Position numbers and translations under genes: made by a program. This document shows positions 35,010 through 46,714 of a stretch of 64,000 nt of DNA, piece by piece. Below the pieces are notes generated by a model that was not told where the DNA came from, made no database searches, and was given only the letters and a program-made list of their open reading frames with translations. Every line of letters starts with the position of its first letter. Position 1 is the first letter of the stretch. Origin of the DNA: Bryum argenteum (taxonomy: Eukaryota > Streptophyta > Bryopsida > Bryales > Bryaceae); the NCBI GenBank assembly GCA_037043015.1, contig CM073331.1, positions 1,323,501 through 1,387,500 of the forward strand, written 5' to 3'.

Positions 35010-38000
35010 TTACTTCGCCGCGTACCAGTTCTGTGCATAATCGCCATCGACAGCCAGCTCAACGTCCAAAAAGTTTTCGCCGTCGAAGGGATACATCATG
35101 GATTGTATTACCAAGTCTTTCGCCTCTGCTGCTGACTCTTCTGGCCCTTCTAAGATGACCTCGTCATGAACCTGCAAGTCATTCCGACACGATCAGTACT
35201 GAAGCCAAAAGCAACAATGCCGAATTCTACTTCATATAATGAGAGTATGAGCAGCTTACTGACCTGTAAGAGGAGTTTCCAACCAAGTTCCCGGAGCTTT
35301 TCGTTTCGATTGATTTCAAGCATAGCGCACATGGCAACATCTGCCGCACTTCCCTGAGCAAAGCAAACACGCGATCAACAACATGCAACTTATATAATGC
35401 TGAAACATGGTAGTATCGGATGGATCAGATTTGAGATTTACCTGGACAGGAGTGTTGATAGCAGCGCGCTCCATATGCGACCGAAGTAACGAGTTGGAAG
35501 AGTTCACATCAGGAAGATGGCGTGCCCGCCCTAATAATGTGTGCACACGCATGGTATCGTGAGCTTCTTTTTTGCGCTCCTTTTGCCATGCTAACACTTC
35601 AGGCCTATCACTGTACCAAAGATTCACTGTCGCTTTTGCCTCGTCTATATTCACCTGACAGAGGATAAAACGAGGAAGTTGCATCAACGTACAGAAGCTT
35701 CAAGAAATACTCAAATATCGAATACACTTTCACTCCTGTGTCCTGAAAGTCATCAATACAATGATGTGATGAAACTTCAAGCAAATAAGCAACGTACTGA
35801 ATTCTCACCTTCCAGTCCTTAGCCAGACCCATAGCCGTTTTTCCGTAAGCGATCGAGAAGTTCAGCATCTTCGCTTTTCTCCTCTCCGACCCAAACATAT
35901 CCTGTAAGAGTCACATCACATATATATACTGAGTGCTGTTTCTTCCAATATTTAAAGTTCGTTAAGATAGGATAAGAACAGGCAGTTCCTGATTGATAGT
36001 GAGTAAGAGTTAGAAGCACGTACTTTTAACAGTGGAGCAGGCGGTTTTCCTTGGCCTTCCCACTCCAACAACACTCTTTCCTTTTCAACAGCTTCACGAA
36101 CGTGAGGGTACATGTTCATAGCCGTCCTTGAATGAAAGTCACCACCAGCTTTGAAGGCCGCTTTCATGCTCTTGCAATCTGCTAAATGAGCGAGTAACCG
36201 CAGCTCCAACTGTCCATAATCAGCAACGACGAGACTCTTACCAGGAGCAGCAACAAAAGCTTGACGAATTTTATAACGGTCTTTCTCTAGAGCTGGTTGA
36301 TTCTGCAAGGAAGAACACACTAATCAGAACCATTGAGTGGTGTGTTATAAAATAAATCAGGATTCGCAAGTAAATATAACCTGGATTATCATAGACACAT
36401 TACAGTACCTGTAGACTTGGCCTTCTGGCAGACAATCGCCCAGTCTCAGTATTGATGTTCAAAGAACAATGGACCCGACCATCAGAGACACTCTTAATAT
36501 CGTTGCCCTGCAATAAATCCTCCATGTTACTTCGGTCGTAACAAGTTTTCAGAAAGAATCTAATATATATATAACAAAAGGTTCATCGTGTTCCCATTAA
36601 GTATTTAGATCTAGTCATTCGAGATACAATGCAACTGAAAATTAGTTCTGATGCATCTTGTGAGCGAAGTATCTTCTTAGAGATGTACCAGCAAGGGCTC
36701 AATGAAGTTCGAGAGCAAAGTGTTGATTGAAGCCACTTCACACAAAGCGGCTAGTGCCATACACGCCTCCTTGCCTTCTTGACCTTTACCAAAGGCCACA
36801 TACGCCTTGCCATAAACCGAAACATCTTCTTCCTCGTTAGACTCTACTCCAGCTGAAGTCAGTAAACCTCCAGCATCTTCGATGTCGTCCATGATTCCAT
36901 CCTCCGCATCAGCGTCCAGAGCAGTATAGTCGATTGCAACTTTACCTGCAAGTGCCTGGAAGCAATCAAACGGGTAAGAAAAAATCTCACTTCGTAAAAG
37001 CTTATAAGAACATTTTTCATTATTCTCACCTTAATTGCTGCACCGCCAACTGCTGGCCATCCAGAAGACGTGTAGCTCTCCACAGGTATTTTAATGCCGA
37101 AATTGGCAAGGCCTGTTATCACTATGGGTTTCGTCTTTTTGGCAACCTTTTTCCCCTCTTCAATGTAGCCATCGTTGTTGGGCACATTAAATTCCCGTTC
37201 CATAGGTAGCACCTGGTTTGAATCTTTCCTGCAATGCACAAGAGATTCTAAGTAACCTCCGAAAAGTTGTTCTGATAAATGACAGTATGCTATAGTTGAA
37301 CATCAAGGAACCTGGTCTTACTATGATATTCACAAACTATTGATTCTACAACCGATATAGTAGAATTGTACCAGCTTAGTAAAGAAAAGAAGTAAAAGAA
37401 AAGCGACTACCTGTTGGCAGTGCCTCCAAACAAGAATTGTCGAATCTGAGCATCACTTCCGACGTTCATCAAAGCAGCATCAGGACAGTACTTAGCGGCC
37501 CACTTTCGAAACCGGCTGACTGAAATCTGCTGTTGTTGTCTCGCAACTTTCTCAATGCTAGTAAGATGATCACAATCGACAAGCATTCCATCAGCTTCCA
37601 TTTTCACAAGGACTTCTCCGAACGGCCTCCAATACTTCTCATAGAAGTCATACATGGAGCCCTTCTTCTTCAAGTCTGCCACAGTCCAAGGCGTACTTTG
37701 CAACTTTTGCTGAAGACTTTGCCAGAGACGCCATGTGCATACTGCATCGAACGTCGAGTAGTGTATCCAAGCAGCTCGCCACTGCTCGCCTCTTTGCAAT
37801 TCCTCAACGGGAGGTATCGTTTTGATTTTTCCGGGAGTGCCATCCTTTTTTAGGTTTGCTTTTCCGAATAAATCTTTCATTGACTTCTTCCCGGCTAGAA
37901 TTATGTCGTCTTTTTCACTTACATGTCTGATGTAACTATCCATTACTTTCTCATCGGCACTTAAAACCTCCAGCGAGTAGCCCCCTTTCGCTCCCCTCCT

Positions 38001-40113
38001 TGCTGAATCGTTTAATCGAGCCAGATGCATCGTGTCTGCGTAGAAACCTTGAGCTTGTATTCCATGCCTGCTCAAGATATGCTTGTCGAAACTATAGTTG
38101 TGCCATACCTGCCGATTATCACCAGAAAACGCTCGTTGAGATTTATGCTTTCACACAGAATTTCGTTCTAACCTAATATTTTGCTGAACATGCTAATATA
38201 AGAACTGAAGTTCTTCCTTTAGAAAGGCAACCGGTCTACTCCACTGATGCAAACATCATTTGAAACCCCAATATAAAAGTGTAACTTCTCCGTACAAATC
38301 TTTGAAATGAATATCCTGTATAGACCTGTTAGGTTACAGTAAACTAGTCATCAAAAAATCCAGATTATGAACTTAAAGTCCACGAGAAAAGCGATTTCTC
38401 TTTATGCATGCTGTAGTAAGACCTACCTTGTTGATATGAGGAGCTTCAAAGTAGGGTTTGAACACTTTCAAAACATCCTCCCCGCCACCATCCAGCACAT
38501 CCACCCACAGACGGTTCTTGCCTTCTCCAAAATTCGCACTAGGACCACAATAAATGCTGAAACAAGTGATACTTCCATGTCCAACCGGACTTTCTTTCTT
38601 AACGTCCATTCCTCCAACCTAAGGCATCATAAGCAGCAAGTTCAGCATCCCACACTGACACTAATCACTAACAATTCTCGACATTACAGCGAAACATTAA
38701 TAGGGCCTTGCAAAAACAATAGAGATGTTTGGATTCAGAACATACCTCAGTATCACAAGCATGCACGAGATCCTTGTACTCGCCCATCAGCTGCTGAACA
38801 ACGGCAGTAGCCTTCTCAACGCTGTCAATGACCATAACAGATTCATTGAGATATACTTCTCGATCCTCATTGTTAGAATCGTCCACTGTTGGAACGGCGA
38901 CCTCCTCCACAGTATCATTCTCTTCCAATTCCTGAACAACTGGCTGCACTTTCTTCGCTCTGGATTTACGTTTCGGTTTATCTTCCTCCACGGCAGAAAC
39001 ATCACTGCTTGTCTTCTTCTTCGCAGCAGTCTTTCTCACAGGAGTCTTCTTCTTAGGTTTGTCACCCTCGGGACTTACTGTTAGATTCTCCTCTAGCAAT
39101 TTTTCAAATGGACTAGGAGCTTCCGATCCCCATTCAGGAACATGCTCAGCTTTCGGTACAATCTCCGGAATCTTCACAGGTTTTGCTGCAACCAATTGAA
39201 GAGGCTTGGATTCAAATGGAAGCTCAGCTTTCACCTCGGAAGCCAATGAAGCCTCTGCCCAACCTAACTTCTGAGCAGCTCGCTCCCATGCTTCACCACC
39301 CTTGGAAGAAGAAGAAGCCAAACCTAAATCCAGTAAAGGCTGGTTCCTAGGCGCACTGATTCTGCCAACACGACGAGCGTACTGAGGAAGCACAGGTGTA
39401 GCATTACTTGCTTGAGAGACATTCGTCTTCGAAACAGCTTGATAAGCAACTTTGACAGTGCGGCTTGGAGCTCCCCATGTCGGTGGCGATGACCGAAGTG
39501 CAACTGAACCGACCTGAAGTGCGGAGTTCCAAGTACTCGCCAACAAATGCGACGGCTGCACTAGTTCCTTCGTCCCTAACGCTGCAATTCTCCCCGTATG
39601 CCTCTCCATATTAAATCTCCCGTTTCTAATCAAAAGGTCCTCTAATTCTAAATCACCATTTCCCCAAACCGACACTCTTCCTCCTTCGGAACTCGTTAAG
39701 TAATCAAGCGTGACTGCACTAGATTTATTCCTCCTTACGACATTACTGAAACCTCCTCGTCTTGGACTAGCTAGAAACGTACGAAAAATGAAACTCCCTT
39801 GTGATGAACTCATTACATTTGAGATGCAAATTCTGCGATTCTGGCCCTTCCTTCTTCCTGCCTTCGCTTCCTTACACCTGAATGGCAAATACACCTTGCT
39901 TAATATGCATAATCCTCAAGAGAATCCTTGATCAAGCTTCTTAATCGAACATGCTATTATAAGTAAAATCTATCGGCATTGCATAAGAGGTTCGTACCGG
40001 TTATGGAAGTCCTCTTTGCTTGTGTTGAAGAAGTCGGAAGAGTAATGGCGGGACGAGAAGAGCTGCTGCTGCGAGGGAGGAGAGACGAAGCTCGTTCCCG
40101 GCATCCTCGCCAT
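35010..40113 (-). CDS. POLI: Plant organellar DNA polymerase I (family A)
   Basis: Replicates and repairs plastid and/or mitochondrial DNA. Twelve exons on the minus strand: 39998-40113, 38746-39877, 38427-38618, 37411-38108, 37030-37228, 36689-36955, 36409-36507, 36024-36302, 35809-35901, 35442-35654, 35264-35353 and 35010-35171. Phases are consistent, giving 1179 residues. The N-terminus is Ser/Arg-rich like an organelle presequence, followed by a long Lys-rich linker. The 3'-5' exonuclease motifs are present: I in CDTEVGGMDV, II in HNYSFDKH, III in YSTFDAVCTW. Polymerase motifs A (VVADYGQLELRLLAHL), B (RRKAKMLNFSIAYGK) and C (VHDEVILEGPEE) are intact with their catalytic Asp residues. The C-terminus AQNWYAAK matches the plant family. 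A second in-frame ATG at 39813 opens another presequence-like stretch (MSSSQGSFIFRTF). Confidence 0.97.
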
Positions 40114-40419
40114 CCCTAGAAAATTTTCATTCGAGCTTTTTCTTTCAAACAGAAAACCTGTAAGCCATCCTTTACAAGCAAGGAAGCTCTAGCTCCATAG
40201 AAAACCTACTCTGCCGCAAATTGTTCAAACGGCAAAAGGCAGGGTCGGAGGTTCCAGAGAGAATGGGAGAGATGAGGGTTTTAGGGTTTTGGGCTTGGGG
40301 TTTGGATAACGAAGCCTTTGCCTTCCTGCCACGGCGGCTTTGCTCCTTTCTCGTCAACGAAAGATTTTCCGTTCGTTGGTGCTTTCTCTAAGTCTTTTGT
40401 GCATGTTGCAAAACAAAGA

Positions 40420-40565
40420 CTATTACTAGTGGTAGAGGTGCCCAAAATGGTCAATTTTGCTAATGCAAAAAATATCCTATACAAATTTTCAAAGAAAAAA
40501 GTAAACAGATTTTTTATTTGTCTTTTGGACTTTTTGTAAATTGAACAAAATCATGCACATTTGGC
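40420..40565 (-). pseudogene. Duplicated 3' flank of the CINP gene
   Basis: This stretch matches 60130-60290, just beyond the stop of the intact CINP gene. Shared blocks are gtggtagaggtg, ttttgctaatgc, tcaaagaaaaaagtaa-type sequence, gtaaattgaacaaaa-type sequence and atgcacatttggcac. Together with 41970-42222 it shows that a piece of that gene was duplicated here. Confidence 0.75.
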
Positions 40566-40570
40566 ACATT

Positions 40571-41551
40571 CTATTTTCTCATGGTCCATAATACTGATTG
40601 ACATTTAACACTATTTTGTGATCTATAAACAAGTTTCCGTAGGTTTAACATTTCTTCAAGACTAATGCTACTATATCTCATTTCAAGAAGGTTGACTGCA
40701 GCGTCTTGTACGTCATTGTCTATTTCCGAGTTTTCTTCAACACTATCATCAACCGTTGTACTTTCAAGTTTGTTCATAGATGTTGTTGTAATTTCATTGT
40801 TGACTTTTGTTGTATCTTTGATTTCAACATCTGCAATATCTTCATTGTTTTCATCTATGATATCTTCACTATTATCTTCTACAAAGACGGTACTGTAATC
40901 ATTGTTTAGTTGTAATTCATTTTGTGTTATGAATTTGCATTCGATAGAGCACCATTTTGCATCTGGATCACCACCTCTTGGTGGTCTTTTCAGCGATGAA
41001 CAACAAACTATACAACAATGAGGATCTTTTCTTGCTTTTTGTGGATCTCCGTCAAAATCTAAACGTCTCTTGTTACGAAGCATAAAGTAATCTCGGGAAT
41101 TGCAGCTAAAATATTGGATGCCACTTGTATCAAACTCATTATCTTTTATGTCATTGACCTCAATTGCATCTCGCCATGTCACACTACGTACTTCTTTGTA
41201 AGGATGGCCATTGTGCTCGCGATAGGGGCCAAAATGTGTTTTCTTGCATAAACGTCCAACTCGACATTGTGTGCAAAAGAACTTTGTACATGGCTTTGAA
41301 CTTCCGCATGGACATGGTACACACAAACTGTTACTATTTGGGAAATAATTGTGACCTTCATGTTCGCAATTGGGGCCAAAATGGGTTTTCTTGCACAAAC
41401 CTGCAACTTGACATTGGGTGCAAAATAATTTTCTACATTCCTTTCCGCATGGACAGTATTTATTTGTTCTCTTTTTATACAAAAAATATGAACTCATGAC
41501 AAAGTCTTCAATCCATGTTGCTACTGGTAAATTCACATTATCCGTAGACAT
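40571..41551 (-). CDS. PLATZ-like zinc-finger protein, single exon
   Basis: PLATZ proteins are plant zinc-dependent DNA-binding proteins that usually repress A/T-rich promoters. This 326-residue intronless frame has the C-terminal PLATZ half: EHNGHPYKEVRSVTWRDAIE, GIQYFSCNSRDYFMLRNKRR, a C-x2-C pair in CCIVCCSSL, and WCSIECKF (family CSLGCK). The N-terminal Cys/His module appears twice (CGKECRKLFCTQC..LCKKTHFGP..EHEGH and CGSSKPCTKFFCTQC..LCKKTHFGP..EHNGH), whereas typical members have one. The C-terminal third is acidic and low in complexity (many D, N, E, I, T). It lies between two duplicated fragments of the CINP gene, so it probably arrived by insertion. The ATG at 41551 is the first in frame. 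Whether it is expressed is unknown; the frame is intact. Confidence 0.7.
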   Translation of the reverse strand: MSTDNVNLPVATWIEDFVMSSYFLYKKRTNKYCPCGKECRKLFCTQCQVAGLCKKTHFGPNCEHEGHNYFPNSNSLCVPCPCGSSKPCTKFFCTQCRVGRLCKKTHFGPYREHNGHPYKEVRSVTWRDAIEVNDIKDNEFDTSGIQYFSCNSRDYFMLRNKRRLDFDGDPQKARKDPHCCIVCCSSLKRPPRGGDPDAKWCSIECKFITQNELQLNNDYSTVFVEDNSEDIIDENNEDIADVEIKDTTKVNNEITTTSMNKLESTTVDDSVEENSEIDNDVQDAAVNLLEMRYSSISLEEMLNLRKLVYRSQNSVKCQSVLWTMRK

Positions 41552-41969
41552 CTTGACCTTCTTTCAATAGATAATACTTTTATGACAAATCAACTCTTAT
41601 CATGCATGTCACAAAGCAAATGAAACAACTATATATGATTGTAAATGATATATAATAATTGTTATGATTATATATAAATACAATAAAATTTTACAAAATG
41701 TAAAAGACAACCCAAAATAGATTGACTTTTTTTAAAAGATAAAAAGTAAAATCTCCTTATAATAAAATATTTCAAAAAAAAAAAAAAAAAACTTTTATCT
41801 CACTAGAGAAACTTTTAACGTGCAAGAGATAAAAACATCAAGCATTGAACCAGTCGAGATATTGCTAGTGAATATAAGTGAAAAGTTGAGTGTAATGAGA
41901 GCTACATAGCAGATTCTGTTGGAAATTAGCCCCTTAGGCTTGCTTGAACAAACTCATGCAATAAAAATA

Positions 41970-42222
41970 ATTTGAACCAAAATATATCATTGCTTGTCAA
42001 AATTGGCATCGATCAAAAGAGCTATGAAATTAACCTTTATTTTCAACCCACTTTAACCTATTGATCGGTCTCTTTAAGTAAAAGCAATATATAAAAAAGT
42101 AAGTGGTTGAAAGATTACCTCATCAGTGGTACTTTTTCTTTAGATCGCAATTTCCAAGAGTCTTCCACTTAATTCCATTTGAGATTGTAAAACTCGCTTT
42201 TCAAATAGAAAGATAGAAAACT
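41970..42222 (-). pseudogene. CINP pseudogene fragment (exons 6-7)
   Basis: Exon 7 of the intact CINP gene is recognisable at about 41978-42030 (ALLIDANFDKQ versus ALLIDANIDKQ). The 3' half of exon 6 is at about 42110-42215 (EFYNLKWN, stop, VEDSWKLRSKE versus EFYNLEWNQVGELLKLRSKE). The intron between them is kept, so this is a genomic duplication and not a retrocopy. The Gln codon after the Asn of EFYNLKWN has become TAA. Exon 8 and the upstream exons are absent. Confidence 0.8.
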
Positions 42223-43299
42223 CCGGTCCCATTCTAAGGGGCTGACGTGGATGAAGTGTTCATTTGTAATGCTAATAACCCCATGCCCATCAGATAAGGG
42301 GAAATTGGCAAAATGGACCAATTTTCAACGTTTACATTTTTAGATAAATTTGTCCATGTTTTCTAAAACCTCCATATTCATTGTTACCATTAACCTCCAT
42401 CGAACTACCATGTAAATACCTTGAACCCTTCCTTAAACCTTGCACAATTTAAGTCTGACGATGTGAGCTTCATCTAAAGTAAGGTACCTCAAGGGGTATA
42501 TCATCAAGGGTAGGTCAAACGGGCATTTTATTCACACCAGACCTACAAGGGTTTGGTGTTCTTATTTATTTATTTATTTATTTAAGGTACCTCAAACCCA
42601 AAAACCTATGCATGTTTCAATTCGGTAATTTGAATTCCTTTTAACCCTTAAAGGTCTGAACAACCATATTTTGGTTGCTAGAATACAGCGTATTTTGTTT
42701 GTATTGGAATGAGTGCACACCTTTAATAGATTTGAGTTCAAAGAACAAGTTGACATATAAATCCATGCGGTTCTACTAAGCTTTTAAGATCTCAATATAG
42801 AGTTTCTTGTTGGTAGCAAATCTCAATTATACGCCACCGTACATACTATCCCCAAGGGACCTTTAAGGGTTAAGGTAAGTTCATTTCATTATAACACTTT
42901 TATTGCAAAAGAGAGTTTGAGGTAGGTCTTAATAACATTTATATAGAGTAAATCATAAAGTATATTGGAGTACTTTGACTTTCATTTGTTATTATAACCT
43001 AGGCAACCTTTTTGATTAAAAACACTCAATTAAGCAATTGTGCACTTGTATGTATAAAAGTGCACTTATGTAAGTAATCTTGAATGTGCACCTCAAAACC
43101 CAAATATATGGCTTGGAGGATGGGTTCTTTCGTAAAAAATTCCAGTAGTTGAAAACCATAATTATAGTTTTGTACAATGATACATCTTAGAGAATGAATA
43201 GTTCTACCCAATGTCCTCAAGAATCATTTGTAATATTTGTCACTTAATATGGTGAAGTCCTACTTGCAACATGAGACATAGTACACGGAAAATAATAAA
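42223..43299. other. Intergenic, AT-rich
   Basis: No gene. A short (ttta)n microsatellite lies at about 42565-42583. A 44-bp near-duplicate (acatagtac(a/c)cggaaaataa) is at about 43274 and 43321. Confidence 0.5.
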
Positions 43300-46200
43300 C
43301 ATGATACATTTGTAAGCATACATAGTACCCGGAAAATAATAAACATAATACATTTGTAAGTATACTTGTAGATACAAATATTGGTATTACCCCAATCATT
43401 GTAATCATTTCTGACTCTACGTCTACCTCTATACCTTCATTGGAAACATTTAACTTGTTCATACATGAACACTTCATATCAATTACCATACAAACCGCGG
43501 TAAATGTACTATGATAATAACCTACTCCTTGGTATTTAAGGCTGCTTGTAAGCGTTAAGTCGTCAATAGCTTCCGTTTGCATGGCTATATATTCCAGAAT
43601 GTGTGCCTTTGTGGATTGAGGAATACAAACTCTCTTCTCTACCTGCACTCCGTGTACTATGCGCTTCTCCGACGGTTGAACAACATTCTCCGATACGGGT
43701 TGTTCGTCAAACCATGAAAAGATACATGCCTCCTTCGGTACCCAACTGTGTCTCTCACCAGATGGCTGCCACGAGGACTCCATGCAATTCGCATAGCGTT
43801 GTCTGGTGGACCCCGGTTCTTCAACGAACCCTTCTCTCATAATAGGGCAATACCAACATACTTTTATCTTTAATCTCCATGAGTTTTTCCCTCTTCAATC
43901 ACCTTTCCTAAATAAAAGGGTATGCTCGCTTCTACCTCCTCCGGAACAACACTCAATGCAACAAATTGACCAAAGATTGATGTCGAGATCGGGATTAAAT
44001 GATGGAAACGGATCGCTGCTACCTCCTTCTTGGTCTCGTACTGAGATTTCTTCGTAGACGCAATGTCGACTAGTTCGTCGTGCAGTATGCAGTGCTTGAT
44101 TTGATGGTCTCTCCCTTCGTGGCCCAAAGTATCCACGAGCCTCTGCACTCGGGAGCATGTCTACAATCTGATCAACAACGGTTATCTCGCGAGTTTCAGC
44201 AATAGTATTCTCCCTCGGTATCGAAGAGAAGCATCCTGAAGGTTGGGCGTTGGACTCATAGGATGGCCAAAACGGTGATGTCTCGTGATCGGCCTTGCGG
44301 TCTTTTTTTGGAAACTCTGCTAAATATTGTTTCAATCTCTGTGCCTCATGTTTTGCATCACGGTTGACTTCCACGTATTGCAATCTTTGAATACACCTAT
44401 CTTTGTACGCAATAAAATCGTCCAACGCCTTGAGCTCCCGCTCATCCGCTGCATATAAAGTTGCGAAATCGGGTCGGTCGACCCTATTCGGGATGGATCT
44501 CAAAGTTTGATCTCTCTCTCCGGTCCCCAAGCATCCTTGCAATAGTGCTTATGTTGAACCCGGACCTTACAAGCACCCTCCCGATTGCTAGAATAGAATC
44601 TCATGTGGTGTGGAAATGTAATGCCAACCAATGAATCTGATCCCGTCAATAGGTGCGGAGTTACGAACTTCTTCCAATCCCATACATTCTCTAATAGTCG
44701 TAAACGCTACGAATGCCTCCGTGGGGGCGTTCCCGTTCAATGAGAGTAAACATTTCCTTTAAAGAGTTCACGTCGACCTCTTCAAGGTGTTTGAGATACA
44801 ACTAAACCGTTGATCGATATCTTCGATGCGTATGACCCACGATGAGGAAGGATAGTTCCACTTCTCGGAAAAATCCCAATCCAACCAAAGTTGCACACAT
44901 TGCGAACATATAAATATTTTTGTTTTCGCGTGTGCAGTTGTCCGCTTGGATGCGTAATGTTGGTGGCAAGAATCCCTTCCTCCGTAATACGTCCCCTATC
45001 ACATGTAATAATGTGCTCACGACTTGGTTGCTATCATGCTTGTGGTGAGCTCCGAACCACACATCACAGTACAATCCAATCCCATGCACCAAGGCCCCGC
45101 ATAGATGGGTCTTCACGAACCGGTGCTCGATATTCTTCACGGTCTGACGTATCCGGGGTATCATGGTTGTATATTCGATCCATGCCATCTACTATGATAC
45201 ACATGTACATCTCAGGGTTGATATAACAAGACCTCTTGAATATCCAATAATGTCTACGTTCCTCCATTTGATTGAGCAAATGTAACATGAACACCTCTTT
45301 AATCCTTATCTTGGCATCGGCATTGGTTGTCCCTTCCATGGCACATTTGTACTCCCAACAATGATAACATTTTGAGAACCTAGAGAATGGGGGTACTTGG
45401 ACATGGGGATACCTTAGGCGCCACATCCTCCGAAATGAGCTCATGGATATGGTTTCGCCGTTGCAAATTCTCTTCACCTCCTCGTTCACGTAATTGAATA
45501 CATCAGATTTTACTGTGTTCATGGGGAGAAGAATAAGCGGCAGGACTTCCTTGTCACTCTTGCGTCGAATGGATCGGTGGGGTTGAGGACAACCGGCTTC
45601 ATCCACAAAGCACTTAAAGCATGCCTCGGCAGCAGACATTCTAGTACTCTCTCTAACTGGATCTGAAAGGGTATTACCGTGAATAGCTGTCACCCTACCA
45701 TATATCAAACAATCTTTTTTCAAGTCCTTGAAACGCCGTTGTGAATATCCAACCGCTACAGCGTAGCATGCATTGCAAACCTCTTTGCCTTCCAACTTTG
45801 TCACAAACTTATCTCTACGATTTCCATTGGTTTGTGTATAGAATGAAACCAACATCTGCCTCACCCATGTACTCCGGATTGAATACATAGACCCCCATGC
45901 ATTATACCGCACGTCCAAGATGTACCTTGCCGGAATATTTGTTAAACAATTTCTCTTGCATCCACCTTTTGCTATTGCATCTTGCACGCTTATCAATGTT
46001 ACTTTTGCTTGTGCACCATCAGTTGGTCTTCTCTCCCTTGCGACTCGCCTTGTCCGATTCTGCATAGAATACCGTCGACGCGTTTGTCTTACAAATGCCA
46101 GCCCATCTACATGTGGTAGATCTCGGATGTTGTTAGAAGGAGGCTGGGAAAATGGTGAATTTTCATGTACGGGATTTGAAGCTTGACTACTTCTTTGTGA

Positions 46201-46714
46201 TGTCTCATTGGAGCTTGGTGTGTGAAACTCCTCATGGAAATCAAATATTGGAGTCATCATCGGTACATGTGGCATTTGAGATCCGTCTTCACCTCGTGCG
46301 TGTAGAATATTGGAATCCAAAGCCACTACACGTACCAAAGAGCGGTCCCAACGGATCGTCTGTCCCCTAGACAATCCTAATCGTTCTCCAACTACATCTC
46401 CGGTCCAGTGTAATTCATCATCTACATGAGTGACACGCATCGCCACCTCGAGGAAACAATCTCATTCCGTTCAATTCCATGCCACTTTTGAATGCATTGT
46501 CCATAAACGCCATGCCCACCACCGCTCCCGTACCGGAAAGCAATTCTACCCTACTATTTTGTTGAGATTTGCATATCTCATTTAATCCATCATGTAGTTG
46601 TCTCGCTCGTGCCGCCCGCAGTAATCGTGAACCTATTGAACTATTAAACAAGATATCACCTCCTGGGATGTCTCCGATTGCGACATGAGTTTCTATAGTA
46701 TTGTTTTCCATCAT
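43300..46714 (-). pseudogene. DUF7869-type transposase-like gene, decayed
   Basis: Minus-strand frames read from ATG 46714 in consistent order but shift frame near 46430, 45180 and 44825 and several times after 44760. Recognisable order: an N-terminal region; KEVCNACYAVAVGYSQRRF, a helix-turn-helix-like Cys motif; FSKCYHCWEYKC, a possible zinc ribbon; CIIVDGMD; KTHLCGALVHGIGLYCDVWF; LRIQADNCTRENKN; and SFLIVGHTH, followed one base out of frame by EDIDQRFS. The VDGMD, QADN and GHTHxxxDQ motifs are those of the DUF7869 family, which occurs in mobile elements of fungi, algae, animals and plants and is thought to be DDE transposase-like. Nothing shows activity; the breaks make this copy dead. Terminal repeats were not found. 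Confidence 0.7.
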
